Notes: generated by a model from the sequence alone, not told the origin. 64,000 bases of DNA from Doryteuthis pealeii (GCA_023376005.1 CM042145.1:60382190-60446189); one strand, 5' to 3'; positions 21,401 to 33,135 are shown, counted from the first letter of the stretch. Translations and numbers: made by a program.

Positions 21401-22218
21401 TTTACTTATTTTTTAAATACGGAATAAATTATCTATGGAAGTGCTTGCAATTATTCGCATAGAATATACAAATATTCAGTTAGGGCAAATAATTCTGAAA
21501 TCAATTCTATAATCGGTTTTCTTTGTTGAATTTTGAATTCTCCTAGATTCCTTGCTGAAGAAAATCATCCTAAAAGACAGTCTTATCTGATACTTTGTTG
21601 AACGGAGAGCAAATTCCTTAAGGTCTTGTTGAATCAAGTTATAGAGAAAGAAAATCTTCAGGGTCTTGGTAAATGTAGATATTAAGAGAGAAATAAAATC
21701 AGAATTAGTTTGGACTGTATTTATAGATTGAGAGAAATGTATCTGAATCTCTAACGGACAATCATACACTGATTAATCTGAAGAAGAAAAAAAAAGCCAA
21801 CTTTTGCTTTCGATCTTGCAATCATTTCCATTTATTAACCCTCCTCAGACTACAGCTGAACTTATTTTTACTCGATGGAAACATCAGAAATACAAGATAT
21901 ACAATAACGAACATAATCGAAATGTCTGTCTTTTCTGTAATTGATTTCGAACCAATCGATTAAAAAGACAACATTATCAATAGATGCTTAGAGTTCTCTG
22001 CTGTATAAAAAAACAAATACCAATACTAAATATTGGCAGTGGTAGTAGTAGTAGTCGTCAGAATGACTGGTTTATTTTACGTATAGATCAGCAATTCTGT
22101 ATTGGATCAGGTTGTATATACAATGCACCCTCTTTAGGAAGGAAATGCCACTTCCTGGTACATCTGCTTGGGTTGGTTGTTGTTTAATGGCACCTCAACA
22201 CTTGTGGGTTGTTTAATG

Positions 22219-22257
<39 letters not shown>

Positions 22258-22274
22258 GTCTTTTAATAATCAAA
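21401..22274. other. Unassigned AT-rich sequence; (TA)n at ~22221-22250
   Basis: A 97-codon minus-strand frame (21476-21769) has no recognisable motif. GTAGTAGTAGTCG near 22045 is a short trinucleotide run. Confidence 0.4.
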
Positions 22275-22785
22275 ACACTCGGCCGCCATGTCGGCTGGGG
22301 CGTTAGAATGCACCGACGGCACCTCTGCAGAGGGGTAAGACTCCCCCAATGGGGCCACCTGTTGGCCGTGGGTGGCGACCCGTGATGCTTGAGGATAGAG
22401 CCCAGCTGGATGAGCAGTTCATGACATGCAATACTCCACTTCCCAACCTTATTGCCCTTATGGCAAGCCCCAACCCCTGTTTATCATATGGGTGCTAGAA
22501 GGCGGTGGCTGCGGGTCTACATGTCCTGTGAATGACGTTAAACTCTATCTGATGGTGAGGTTTCAGTTTTGAAGTTTTGGGGAATGTGGAGCACCCCTTC
22601 ATCACCATTGCTCCCTGGTCCACTCTGACTCGGAGTGGTAGTACCTGTTAGGGTCCCATCTATGGGTTAAGTAGAAAAATGTATTTATAAAAAAAATTGT
22701 ATTATCCATTAAGAATTGATTTATTTCAAAACTTTATCGGCATTAAATGACCCACTGAGGTTGATATGCCACAAACCAAACCAAA
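22275..22785 (+). mobile_element. Repeat-B copy, well preserved
   Basis: CTCGGCCGCCATGTCGGC, GCACCGACGGCACCTCTGC, CCTGTTGGCCGTGGGTGG, ACCCGTGATGCTTGAGG, CACTCTGACTCGGAGTGG, and the tail ATCGGCATTAAATGACCC plus GTTGATATGCCACAAACC. Confidence 0.8.
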
Positions 22786-22854
22786 ACACTCGGTATGCCT
22801 AAGCAAACTCAGGTCGAAACACGTGTAGGCATATAATGAATTTCATCGATACCA

Positions 22855-22856
22855 AT

Positions 22857-22920
<64 letters not shown>
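22855..22920. repeat. (TA)n microsatellite
   Basis: About 33 TA units with one interruption. Confidence 0.9.
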
Positions 22921-22921
<1 letters not shown>

Positions 22922-23069
22922 CTTCAAGTGTATTAATACGTTTTTAGAAATAAATTTTATGTTAGATCTTTTAGCTTCATGTGTATTAATTTATAGAAAT
23001 ATGTTGGTTTGTTATTTTATTTCTCTGATTTTTTGGGATGAAGCTTGATAATTTGTATCATTCTGATTA

Positions 23070-23170
23070 TTTGGATTAGTGTACTCATCTTTATTATCTA
23101 CAAAATGTTTCGGCCGATGTGCCCTTCGGCCTTCTTCAGGTGTTTCTTGTTGGACTCCTGCACTCCTAGA
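23070..23170 (-). ncRNA. SINE-E fragment with hammerhead-like core
   Basis: On the minus strand: CCTGAAGAAGGCCG, a loop, CATCGGCCGAAAC. The core CUGAAGA / GAAA and a 5-bp helix II (GGCCG/CGGCC) are intact. Helix III and site read CATTTTGTAG in place of CGTTGTAT, so cleavage geometry is doubtful. Confidence 0.55.
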
Positions 23171-23867
23171 ATATAGTAACAGGCAGGTAGGCAGCCAAGA
23201 TGATTTAGTCGGCGGACTTTTACAGTTGGGAATTTGAGTACCTGAATCAGTTATCTTTTTTAATTACACGCAATAGATCCTTTCCTTTCCTTTTCTCTCT
23301 GTAAACGGAGACGGCATCGTCGATATCGATGGTCTACCAAAGCAATTTATTGTTTTTATTATTAATAATAATATTATTATTATTATAAATTGAATATATT
23401 ACGTCTCTAATAAATAACACCGGAAAGTCATGAAGACTTTTTCCGATTTTTTTTCTCCATTGGGAACTGAATTCCATCAAGCCACAGGTGCTCTGTGCCA
23501 AGAAAACCAATTCTTTACGACCGAAACGAAGACAATAATCATAACTCTGTGTGTTCCATATTCCTTCTGATTTATTACTTGACGATAATCAGGAACACAA
23601 TTCCAGCTTCATCGTTTTGCTTGTGACTTATTCGTTAAAGCTTTGCAGATAATATCTTTAAAATTCGCCAAATACCCCAAGAAATTCAAGGAATCTATAA
23701 AATAATTCGTAAAACAAAAAGCGAATCTCTTCTTTTATTCTGAATCTGTGGAATTCAATAGCATCAGATATTAGATTCACTTGAAATTGTTTCATTTGTC
23801 TGATATGGGGAACTTTCCTAAATAAATCTTTAAAATTTAAGTAAAAAGATCTATATATATCAATGTG
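23171..23867. other. AT-rich sequence, (TAA)n-like run near 23350-23385
   Basis: No gene recognised. Confidence 0.4.
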
Positions 23868-24017
23868 TGTTCCTAAATTGTACGACCGTTATCATCTTGC
23901 AACACCCTCTGGTTAACAATGTGACCGTCCGAATCGTCCAAGATAAAATGCAAAAATGAAATCATCTTTTCATCATGTTCGATTGAAACTGATTAGCGTT
24001 ATCGCTTCCGCACACTA

Positions 24018-24058
<41 letters not shown>

Positions 24059-24325
24059 CCCCTACTCTCTATCTTTTGGTCTTTTCCTCTTATATTTTAT
24101 CTGTATAGCGTGTGCTTTTCTTTCTTTATTTCTAATAAAAACAATGTTTCATAAATTAGCTGAAGTGACGACACTCGTAAGAAATAATTCAGTGGATAAA
24201 CAACACCAAATAATCAGGATTTACATTTTTACATTTCGACTTGGGTTATTGGACGGTGTCCTTTTTAATCCGAGGGTGTTGCGAGTTGATAACGGTTGTA
24301 CAATTAAGGAGTATTAATATATAGG
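23868..24325. mobile_element. Helitron H2 derivative with inverted 5' ends and a CT tract
   Basis: The left ~80 bp (TTGTACGACCGTTATCATC, CACCCTCTGGTTAACAATG, ATCGTCCAAGATAAAATGC) is the H2 5' end in plus orientation. The right ~80 bp (GGGTGTTGCGAGTTGATAAC, GGTTGTACAATTAAGG) is the same 5' end in minus orientation. The middle is minus-strand H2 interior with (CT)n at 24019-24055. It is a two-headed H2 copy, probably from two elements fused in inversion. Confidence 0.65.
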
Positions 24326-24349
24326 TTGTATTAAACGTGTGCTTTTTGT

Positions 24350-24590
24350 TTTTACAAAAAAATGTTTAATGGCATATCAACCTTCGTGGGTTATTTAATG
24401 TCAACGGCATCATTGTAGAAAAAACAGTGGTGGTACTTTTTAACCCATAGTTGTGAAAATGAAGGGGCTCCTACTTTTCCGAATTAGTTCAAAAGAAAGT
24501 GAACGGATTAGCTTGGCTGGTTTTCGAACTCACTTACTCCGATGTCGCAGTCAAGCGCGTTAACCACTACGCCACGGAGAACCCTGCTGA
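24350..24590 (-). mobile_element. SINE-J copy, near full length
   Basis: The right end on the minus strand is CCGTGGCGTAGTGGTTAACG, a good A box, followed by GAGTTCGAAAACCAGC. The left end is the tail, read on plus as GGCATATCAACCTTCGTGGG. It is a tRNA-derived SINE with the hairpin tail shared with Repeat-B. Confidence 0.7.
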
Positions 24591-25111
24591 GTATTCTTGA
24601 TGATCTTAGCAGTGCTATGGTCTCGATTCGTCCTCTGTTCTCCAGTTTTCCAGTCTTTCTAGTTTTCGGGACAGTTCCAAGGACTCCAACTACGACTGAT
24701 AAAACTTACACCTTCCACAACATTTTCAGAAGGTCTGGCCTGGATTGGTCAACCGTTTGTATCTAAAATCACAGAATTTTATGCGTTTTCAGAACAAATT
24801 CTGCTTTGGGCATGTAACATTAGTCAATATGGTCAAACTTAAGTTTCTTGCATAATTACCCGTGCATCACCTTCCCCTCTCAGTTATGTCTATTTCACTT
24901 ATTAATTATGCCATTAACTTTTTCATCTCTATCCACATATTGTATCGTTTGGAGTGCTTATTAATTTCTATCTAAGTCATTTGGTTGCACACAGTTATAT
25001 GGCTTCAATGTAATGGTTATAATCCTTAGTAAACAATTATAGCTTCGAGTAATATTCTTAATACAAATAATTTATAGTTAAATGGAATCAAGTTCTTATC
25101 GAATAGGAATA
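24591..25111. other. Unassigned sequence; satellite-like fragment near 24985-25080
   Basis: ACAGTTATATGGCTTCAATG and AAACAATTATAGCTTCGAG resemble the degenerate tandem unit around the Helitrons at 54.0-55.6 kb. Confidence 0.4.
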
Positions 25112-25370
25112 CTTTCTAAACAGATTTATTTGACACATAGATGGGACCTTAACAGATACTACCACTTCGGAGTGGACCTGGGAGTAATCGCAATGAAAAG
25201 GTAATCTCCAAATTTCTAGAACAGGAGATACAGTGTCAGATGAAGTTTAGTTTCAGAACTAGTAAACCCCTGTTTTTTTTTGTTTTTTTTTTTTGGGGGG
25301 GGGGGAGTCTTAACCCTCTACCGGGAGATGAGGTGTATTCTAAGCCCCTTTGACATGGCTGTAAGATGAA
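25112..25370 (-). mobile_element. Repeat-B fragment
   Basis: On the plus strand ATAGATGGGACCTTAACAG and CCACTTCGGAGTGGACC match the reverse complement of Repeat-B. The middle is deleted and the copy contains poly-T and poly-G. Confidence 0.6.
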
Positions 25371-25663
25371 ACGAGTAAGAGTTGTTTTTTTGTGATGGTT
25401 TATTTTTTAAATATAATTTCATTATTGAAAAAGAAATTTGAGGCGCTACTCTCAATCGCTAATGCGTCTGTCATTAATAATTTAAATAACCTACTGACGT
25501 TTTACGCTTTTGACGTTAGGTTCCACCCCCCTCCCTTTTTAAAACGGACATGACCTCATTGTTTAGCCTTGCATCTGTTTGCAATTGACCCCGTGTTAAA
25601 TTCGTTTATTCTTTAATATTTTTAATGTCAAAAAGAAAACTTGAACTGACTACGTTTAATACA
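25371..25663. other. Unassigned spacer
   Basis: No signal. Confidence 0.35.
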
Positions 25664-26206
25664 TCTTATTATAATGGAGAATTTTTGTATGTCTGTAACC
25701 GAAACTATATCACTACCCAAGTTACAATTCCCTTAGTTATTTACGTCTAATTCTCCATAATTTTTTATTATTAAAACTTCATTTATTAATAAAATTGTTT
25801 TACATTATCAATACTGTTGGCCTGTATTTATATATATATACAACAAAATAGAGGTTTACAGTGAACGTAAATGCTAATTTTCATATTTATCTTTTAAAAA
25901 AAACTTGATCTTAATATGTGCTCAAGATTATAGAATTCTACTTGTTTGGTTTTATTTTAATGAATATGAGCAAAAGTCTCAGATATATTTTAAAAGAAAT
26001 CCATTAACAAGAAGAAATAACGGTTTTCATTTTTTTTACTTCCTAATTTAGGTAAATAGTTAAGTTAGGAAAATTTAGTAATGAAAGTCGAGAGCGATGG
26101 AAGAGTAAGTTCCAGTTTTTCTATTTTTCTTCACACTGTTTCAAATCATTTTATCTTTACATTAAAACTTAAACACTTACCTCCGGAGGAAGCATATTTT
26201 CGCTAG
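25664..26206 (+). mobile_element. Helitron H1 copy
   Basis: It starts TCTTATTATAATGGAGAAT after A. It carries TATGTCTGTAACCGAAACTA, CATCTTAATATGTGCTCAAG, AACAAGAAGAAATAACG and TTAGGAAAATTTAG. It ends with the eroded hairpin CCTCCGGAGGAAG, TTTTCG and CTAG before T. No coding capacity. Confidence 0.7.
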
Positions 26207-26489
26207 TATTTTTTTCAGAAACAGAAAATTTGATCTGACTACATTTAATAGATTAAGGATAAATCCAAAAGTGATATGATCAAACGACCAGCGAGGAAAA
26301 CAATCGAGAAGCAACTTTAATAAATCTCTTGTCGCTTTTGTCTTACTTTCGTCATTATATTCTAATGTAAAAATATATAAAGATATTATTTGATACTATT
26401 AGTTACAGTCAAGACATGTTTAAGGTTTATTTTTTAGGTTAGGACAAACAATGCAGTATGATTTCAATACACTCTGTTCTTGTGAATAA

Positions 26490-26625
26490 TTTTGATTTGT
26501 TTTTTTTTTCCGGACTGTTGTCTTCATATTATTATGTATAAACACAACCTTTCGACCGCTGTATTCTCCTACTTTCCTCAGGTGTTCCCTGTGTATCTAA
26601 GTATAGTATTAGTCCAACCTGAAGA
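26490..26625 (-). ncRNA. SINE-E fragment with hammerhead-like motif
   Basis: On the minus strand: ACAC-CTGAGGA-A, a hairpin closing with CGGTC, then GAAAGGTT and GTGT. Helix I ACAC/GUGU is perfect and the core is CUGAGGA/GAAA. Helix II is poorly paired and helix III has a G-G mismatch. Partly decayed. Confidence 0.5.
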
Positions 26626-26734
26626 ATTTTGAAGATGACGTCGGCATAAAATCGTATTCATTATACGGTCATATTAACATTTTCTGTATAGTTGGTTAAG
26701 AGTTTATTTGTGCATGCGGTCGTGTATGTATGTA

Positions 26735-27025
26735 TATAATCTCAACCCCTCCGCACGAGCAGGATGTAACACAAGGTCAATTTCTTAAGCTGAGTTTAAC
26801 AGGTTTAAATTCATTTTCCTTCCCCTAGACTGGTTACCTAGCCAAGGTTAAAGAGCAGAACCTGCCCTGTTTACACATAGCTGGAAGGAGATTAGTTGGA
26901 TGCATATCTTTCTCAAGGGAATTAGTGCTATGTGTAATGCAAACAGCCTCATCCAGGATTATAATTCGGGTCGATGAGTCCATTTCCTATGACTCTAACC
27001 ATTACACCACTCGCTTTCGTCATGC
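26735..27025 (-). mobile_element. SINE-C copy, near full length
   Basis: On plus: CCCCTCCGCACGAGCAGGAT, ACACAAGGTCAATTTC, AGACTGGTTACCTAGCC, CATAGCTGGAAGGAG, CAGCCTCATCCAGGATT, and ACTCTAACCATTACACCAC as the head end. Confidence 0.75.
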
Positions 27026-27039
27026 GGTCATATAGAATA

Positions 27040-27345
27040 CGAATAATTTTAAACAGATCTATTTGACCCTAAGATGGGGCACAAACAGGTACAACCACCC
27101 CTTTCAGAGTGGACCTGAGAGTAATGACAATAAATAGGTACTCCACACTTCAGATATCCAGAACTGGAGCCTCGTTATCATTTGCACTTCAATGGCATAC
27201 CCAGGAGTCTTACCTCTCAGTAAAGGACACAGTCAGTGAATACTAACCCCACCAACAGGATGGAGGGGAATTTTACCAACAAAACGTCTTTGGCATAAAA
27301 TAACCCAACAAGGGTTGACGTACCATAAAATCAAACCAACCAACC
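27040..27345. mobile_element. Rearranged Repeat-B copy
   Basis: The first part is minus-strand Repeat-B (ATAGATGGGACC-like, TTCAGAGTGGACCTGAGAG, CCAGAACTGGAGCCTCG). The last part is a plus-strand tail (TGGCATAAAATAACCC, then GACGTACCATAAAATC). The orientation switches inside the element. Confidence 0.5.
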
Positions 27346-27413
27346 AATGGCTTGTAAAATCCACCATTGCTGAAACATATGCTGAGGTGCATTTGATGAG
27401 TTAAGAAATGATG

Positions 27414-27444
<31 letters not shown>

Positions 27445-27953
27445 AGGTGGAACATGAATGCCTCAGCACCTCCCTACCCCGAGGGCATCGATCGAATTCA
27501 GGGCTTATTAATGTTTTCTGGATTTCTTCATGATAGAAACTATATTGACTGATTGCTCCGATTCTTTTTGCTTCTAGCCGTCGACTCTATGTACGCGCCA
27601 TTTTGTGCCAGCTGAGTCGGTCATGTACAAAAAGGGATCAAGGCAATTCACTTGGAGTTTTCTTTCTTTTTTTTATTTTTTATTTTTTTTTTTTAATCGA
27701 TTTCTTCAACTGGCTGAGTAAATAGCACACGGCATTTGAATATGCGTAGAATTATCTCCGCCAACATCTGGCTTCTAGCTTTTTCTGCATCGTATGCGAC
27801 ATTTTAGCTTAGTTAAATTCTATGGATTGGGGTTATACGGTTCAGGAAGAAGACAGCCGACATTCTATAAAGTTAGAAGTCAATAAGTTTCCAAGGATAG
27901 ATTGAAAATGCTAATGTTCGAATCAACAAATTTATTTTTAACATTTAACAAAG

Positions 27954-28017
<64 letters not shown>

Positions 28018-28536
28018 TAGGTGTAAAATGACTCCCTTCCCTATTTAAAAATCGTATAATCCTTTTCTGAATCATTATTTTAACAATACATGAATATCAG
28101 AACACAGATGGAATGTAGTTTTATTCTAAATAGCCACCAATATTCTCCTCTAGCCCCTCAACCGCTCGGAATTAGAATTAAATTAGTTAAACGTCCAGAC
28201 ATCTTTATTAGGCTTTGAATTTCGAAACAAAATAATCAATCAGAAGCGATAATTAAATCTGAGTTGTTTACTTTTGTGTGATTGACCGTTTCATCTTTGT
28301 CTCCACATCCTAGCTACATGAACATTTCTATGTTTAGTATCTTAGCATGGTGTAGATTACTGTAGAAATTTAATTCTATATGATAACAATTGTTCTGATG
28401 TAGAATTGCACTACGCAGCGCTAACCCATCCCCGTGTACCCTCAATTCGGTATTTTCTTGTGTGGACCCCATTAATGTTACATACACCCTTGGTTTCCAG
28501 GTGGATCCCGCTTAAAAAACTACTGATCTAGTGTTA
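27346..28536. other. Unassigned sequence with poly-T and (TA)n
   Basis: Poly-T at 27420-27444 and (TA)n at ~27955-28012. No gene; short frames only. Confidence 0.45.
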
Positions 28537-29149
28537 TCTTATTATAATGGAGATTGTGTGTTTTTCTGTCTGTAACCGAAACTAGATTACTACTCAAGTC
28601 ACAATTCCCTTAGTTATTTACGTCACATTCTCCATGATTCTATTTCTATTTAAACCTCAGATTAATAATAAAACTGTTTGACATTATTAATACTGTTGGC
28701 CTTACCTAAATACTAATAACATGCAATTGTATTTATATATAAAAAAATACCAGTTTTCAGTGTAAACGTAAAGCTAATTTGCATATTGATATTAAAAAAA
28801 CTGATTTTAATAAAAATGTGCTTGGTATTATTGATTTCTAATTGTTTGGTTTTATCTTAATGAATATGAGTAAAAATCTCTTCAATAAATCCTAAAAGAA
28901 ATTCATTAACAAGAAGAAATAACTGTAATCTTATTCTTTACTTCCTATTTTAACTAAATAGTTAAATTAGGAAAATTTAGCATTGAAAAACGGAAGTGAT
29001 GAAAGAGTTTCAGTTGTACTATTTTCCGATTATACCCCCTCCGTTTCAAATATTTTTATCTGAATTCTTAATTAGTTTCTGATTTCATCTAATATTTTAT
29101 TACATTTAAACTTAAATACTTGCACCCGGAGGGTGCATATATTTGCTAG
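28537..29149 (+). mobile_element. Helitron H1 copy, intact ends
   Basis: 5' TCTTATTATAATGGAGATTG; 3' TGCACCC-GGA-GGGTGCA hairpin, ATATTTG and CTAG before T. The 613-bp body lacks a Rep/helicase gene, so it is non-autonomous. The end sequences match the copies at 36500, 54080 and 54887. Confidence 0.8.
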
Positions 29150-29588
29150 TACGGATAGAACAGCAATGTTTCTCGTGTTAAAACATTTTAACAATTCTAC
29201 ATTTGGTTTCTTGGATTCCTTTTCAAATATGAGACTTTGGATTTTGTTCCATGTTTCTTTTTTACGTTATTCATTTTGAGCTTTGCATATTTCACAATTC
29301 CAATTTCCATTCCAATGTCTTAGCTGAAGATTTTAATAATTTGTATTAGAGAATCAAATTCCTTTTCGTCCTTTGTCAAAACTCTATTATCCATCTGCAT
29401 GAGGCGTTTTATCTTTGATTATGATTTAATTCTGTAGCCTCCTTTGCATTTTCTTAGTATACAATTTAGTGTTATCATTGCTTATGCAGATAATAGTGGC
29501 GATAAGGAATCTACATGGAACATGCCTCTTTGTATTTTAACTTCTTATATGACTTATCACCCAGTGGTTCGTTCCATTTTTATATATA
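29150..29588. other. Unassigned AT-rich spacer
   Basis: No gene. An 82-codon frame at 29444-29692 runs into the Helitron and shows no family motif. Confidence 0.35.
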
Positions 29589-30100
29589 CTAGCGAATATA
29601 TGCAACCTCTGGGTGCAAGTATTAATGTCATAAAATATTATATTAAATTAGAAAGTCTAAAGAAACTAAATAAGAATGCAGATGAAATTTGATTTGAAAC
29701 AGAGAGGGGTATAACTGAAAAATATAACAGCTGTAGCTTCCTCTTCCATCACCTCCGACTTTCTTTGCTAAACTTTTCTAATTTAACTATTTAGTTAAAA
29801 TAGGAAGTAGAGAATAAAATTAGTTGTTTCTTTTTGTTGAAGGATTTCTTTTAAGATTTATCTCCGGAAATCAACAATACCAAGCACATATTTATTAAAA
29901 TCAAATTTTAAATATCAATATGCAAATTAGGCTTGCCGTTCACACTGTAAAACGCTATTTGTTGTACATATAAATACAATTGCATGTTATTAGTACGTAG
30001 ATATGACCAGCAGTGATTCATGGAGAATGTGATGTATAATACCTAAATGGATAGTGACTTGAGTAGTGATATAGTTTCGGTTACAGACAAATAAAGAAAT
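29589..30100 (-). mobile_element. Helitron H1 copy, 5' end lost
   Basis: The left end CTAGCGAATATATGCAACC is the H1 3' terminus on the minus strand, preceded by A. The interior matches H1. It stops after GGTTACAGACAAATAAAG, where a (TA)n tract replaces the 5' terminus. Confidence 0.7.
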
Positions 30101-30112
30101 ATATATATATAT

Positions 30113-30257
30113 ATGAGAGTAAGATTTGAGTAAATCCGATAAAAGGTGGTTGAAAATAGAGAAAATGCGGATAAAACAACACAAAAACTATTTGTAAAAA
30201 TTTGACGAAACTTGTCTTGTTTTATCTATTTTCAACCACATATGTACACAAACACAC

Positions 30258-30311
<54 letters not shown>
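30113..30311. repeat. Hairpin repeat and (TA)n
   Basis: AAAGGTGGTTGAAAATAGAG and GATAAAAC on the left pair with GTTTTATCTATTTTCAACCAC on the right (30137-30240). It is followed by (TA)n at 30260-30311. The left flank AGTAAGATTTGAGTAAATCC resembles the start of the 8.16-kb repeat. Confidence 0.55.
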
Positions 30312-30315
<4 letters not shown>

Positions 30316-30786
30316 GTGTGTGTGTGTTTTATTGGCACAACGCCCATACAAAAATGATTTTCAAAGGAAAACGGTCATGATTTTAATAAGTAATGAATTT
30401 AAAATCGATTAGATCAGAACCATTTTAATCAATAATAAATTAGGAATCGATTTGACTCAAACCTTCGCACCTTTCGATTGACACTTTTTCAAGGAAGAAT
30501 AACCGTCGGTAACTAAGAGATGAATAACTGAAATATTGTACAGTGTAATCTCAAAGGAGTGTATAAAACAAAGTTAGTAACACCCCCTCTGTAATTTTAG
30601 TGTATGGGTAAGTTCTATCTACCTACAGTCAATTGCTGTATGCGGATTAAAACAGCTTCGAGTATTTTTAGGTGTTTTTGACAAAGTGCTGTGAAAACAC
30701 ACACGCACATATATAATTTCCTAGAAAGAAAAGAAACTAAAAAAAACAGCTTTTTTAAAGTTTTTACTTTATATAGAATCAAACGC
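30312..30786. other. Unassigned AT-rich sequence
   Basis: Nothing recognised. Confidence 0.35.
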
Positions 30787-30848
30787 GGAGTCTGATTCTT
30801 GTTCTGATGAGCTGATAAGCGAAACTATTAGTAGGTATATCTGACTCC
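30787..30848 (+). ncRNA. Hammerhead ribozyme candidate with extended helix I
   Basis: The core is CTGATGA (30804-30810), helix II GCT-GATA-AGC, GAAA (30821-30824) and helix III ACT-ATT-AGT, with cleavage expected after GUA (A at 30833). Inner helix I is weak (G-U, G-U, U-G, A-U), then an internal loop, then an outer 6-bp helix GGAGTC (30787-30792) / GACTCC (30843-30848). An internal loop in helix I facing loop II is typical of natural hammerheads. GUA is an allowed but less favoured site. Not tested. Confidence 0.6.
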
Positions 30849-31106
30849 TCAGGATTAACATTACTATTTGCTCTACTTAGGTATCAAGCACTTTTTACAT
30901 TTTAGCTTTAGACAATCCTCGCGACTTATATATATTTTACATATTTTTTTCTTTTGTCCAAGTGTTATAGTGTTAATCGATTACTTTCAGTTGGGGCGAT
31001 ACTCTTGGTTTTTCCCTTTTTTCCCCAAGCAAAGTTTTGTAGTATATTTTGCTTACAAATTATTTGCTTGGTTTTCTTCTTACCGTAAGGGTTTACTAAT
31101 ATGATT

Positions 31107-31176
<70 letters not shown>

Positions 31177-31247
31177 TTCATGGAAGACAAAGCCCTAAAT
31201 TGAAACATTCCCACCACCAACTAATCTGGTTTATTTTTATATATAAA
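30849..31247. other. Unassigned spacer with (TA)n at ~31118-31168
   Basis: Resembles 7795-7850 over a short stretch (ATTTGCTCTACTTAGG). No gene. Confidence 0.4.
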
Positions 31248-31490
31248 TGTCGTCGGGTGGCCTCAAGTCGGTATCAGCCAATCAGCGAGGGGGTCTATCC
31301 CCTTTTCACTAGCGCTAGACCAAGGAGATTGTTTTGGCGTCTGAGGTTGAACGCCACGCCTACCATCAGCTCCTTACTTTACCGCACAGATCCCTGTGCT
31401 ACTTATACGCTGAGTTGGCGAGGGCCGGTATCGAACTAGGAACCTTTTTGGTTTCTAGCCGAACGCTCTACCGACTGACTTCTCGACTCA
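31248..31490 (-). mobile_element. SINE-A copy, near full length
   Basis: On plus: GTCGTCGGGTGGCCTCAAG, TCTATCCCCTTTTCACTAGC, TGGCGTCTGAGG, GTTGGCGAGGGCCGGTATCG, and CGCTCTACCGACTGACTTC at the head end. Confidence 0.8.
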
Positions 31491-32185
31491 GACTTTAACA
31501 TTAATACGCTCCTCTGATGAGAAATCGGAATGAAGGTAAGAATTGTACCCCATAAATATGGTATACGTATAAAGCGATATCACCTGAGCTAAGTCACACA
31601 TGGTTAAACGCGTTCTTATTTCCATGTATTCACTTAGGTATTAATTCTGAGCACTCACCTTTGCTACGTTCTAGGAATTCGATAATACTTAACTCTTCCT
31701 CTGACTAAAATATCCAATAAGCTAGAGACTTGCTGACGAGAGAAAATAGACTTTGAAGAAAATTTCCTTTCGGCATTGAAGACAGATGTCTATAAACTTT
31801 TTAAAAAGAAATCAAATTTCAACAGAAAATATATATAAACAAAGAAAATGTTGCAAATGATTAAAAAAAATCAGAGATTGCTACTGAAAGTTTAAAGAGG
31901 TGAGAAAACGAGGAAATCAACGCAAGAAATTGTCTTTGAAGATTATGAACGAGGGGGGAAGGGTTAATGTTTAAACAGCCGGATTCTATTAAGAACAGTT
32001 AACATCACAGAAGTAAATTCACTTGAAAAAGGAAAGTAAGATAGTGAAATGTTTGATGTTTTAGAAAAAGATATTAAAAACAAAGTAACTAAGATCAAAA
32101 CGTGATTGTGAGATTAGATTAAATTATATATATATATATATATATGATGTTATGGGGTCCACGTATATTTCTTTGTCGGCATATC
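31491..32185. other. Unassigned AT-rich sequence
   Basis: No gene. CTGATGAGAAATCGG near 31514 lacks a helix II and is not called. Confidence 0.35.
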
Positions 32186-32361
32186 TGATGAGTTTTTCTC
32201 TTTCTCTCTCTCTTTCTCTCTCTTTCTCCTCTCTCTTTCTCTCTCTTTCTCTCTCTCTTTCTTTCTCTCTCTCTTTCTCTTTCTTTCTCTCTCTCTCTCT
32301 CTCTTTCTCTTTCTCTTTCTCTTCTCTTTTCTCTTTCTCTTTCTCCCTCTCTCTCTCTCTC

Positions 32362-32400
<39 letters not shown>
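32186..32400. repeat. (CT)n/(CTTT)n microsatellite
   Basis: About 215 bp of CT and CTTT units, probably grown from the purine-rich interior of the adjoining H2 copy. Frames through it (R/E or S/L repeats) are not genes. Confidence 0.9.
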
Positions 32401-32403
<3 letters not shown>

Positions 32404-32625
32404 GCTATTTTTTGTGTAGCGTGTCCCTTTTCCTCACTTTCTTTATAATAACGGGATAGTCGATTATTTAGCTAATAAAGAAATAAGAATTTGACGGATA
32501 AGCAACACCAGATAATCAGGATTTACATTTTTCAATTCCATCTTGAATGATTTGAACGGTCTAACTTTTAATCAGAAGGTGTTGCAATGTGATAACAGTT
32601 GTACAATCAAGGAATACGATTAGTA
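32401..32625 (-). mobile_element. Helitron H2 5' part
   Basis: TAGCGTGTCCCTTTTCC, AAGCAACACCAGATAATCAG, AAGGTGTTGCAATGTGATAA, and ending TTGTACAATCAAGGAATACG. The 3' half has been replaced by the CT tract. Confidence 0.6.
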
Positions 32626-32824
32626 ATATAAAGATTTCAGTAATTATTTTTGAAGAAATTAATGATTTTTATGTTGTCTCAAATTATTTAAATGTTTAAT
32701 CTTTCAATTCACGAAAAATTTTTGTCACACTAATATATAGACCAACAAGAAGATAGATAATTACATCACATTTGTTTAATTTTTCATTATTAATATTATT
32801 TCTGATTGATAATTTGGATTATTC

Positions 32825-33135
32825 AGACACGTGGCGTAGTGGATATATGCGTTCACTTAATGCAGCTCTAAGTGACAGTTATCTCTTGGCTGCAGATACA
32901 ATCCTGGCCATGGACGACTGTAACATAGAATAATAATTAACACAGCTTAACAGTTGTACCCAGTCATGGTTAGCAGAATGAGAACAGTATACCCCCGTGG
33001 ATTGAATAAAGAGTTGGGTTCAGAGTTCTTTGAAGGCTCCCGAGTTCGACAAGAAATACCTGAAAAGGGCCGAGAGGGCACATCGACTGAAACGTTGTAC
33101 GGATAACAATAAAGATACTGGTCCGAATAAGCCAC
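32825..33135 (+). mobile_element. SINE-E copy, full length, with hammerhead-like 3' region
   Basis: The head has GGCGTAGTGGATATATGC (A box) and AGATACAATCCTGGCC (B box, worn). The body has CAGTCATGGTTAGCAGAATG and CTCCCGAGTTCGACAAG. The 3' part is TAC-CTGAAAA-GGGCCG, a loop, CGACTGAAACGTTGTAC and AACAATAAAGATACTGGTCC. Helix I TAC/GTA pairs and helix III ACGT is self-complementary, but CUGANGA is CUGAAAA and helix II is weakened. Confidence 0.7.

Noticed and set aside
21780..21860. Hammerhead on the minus strand (CTGAGGAGGG ... GAAA)
   Set aside because: Helix II and helix I do not pair.
31505..31540. Hammerhead at CTGATGAGAAATCGG
   Set aside because: There is no helix II and the second core box is GGAA.
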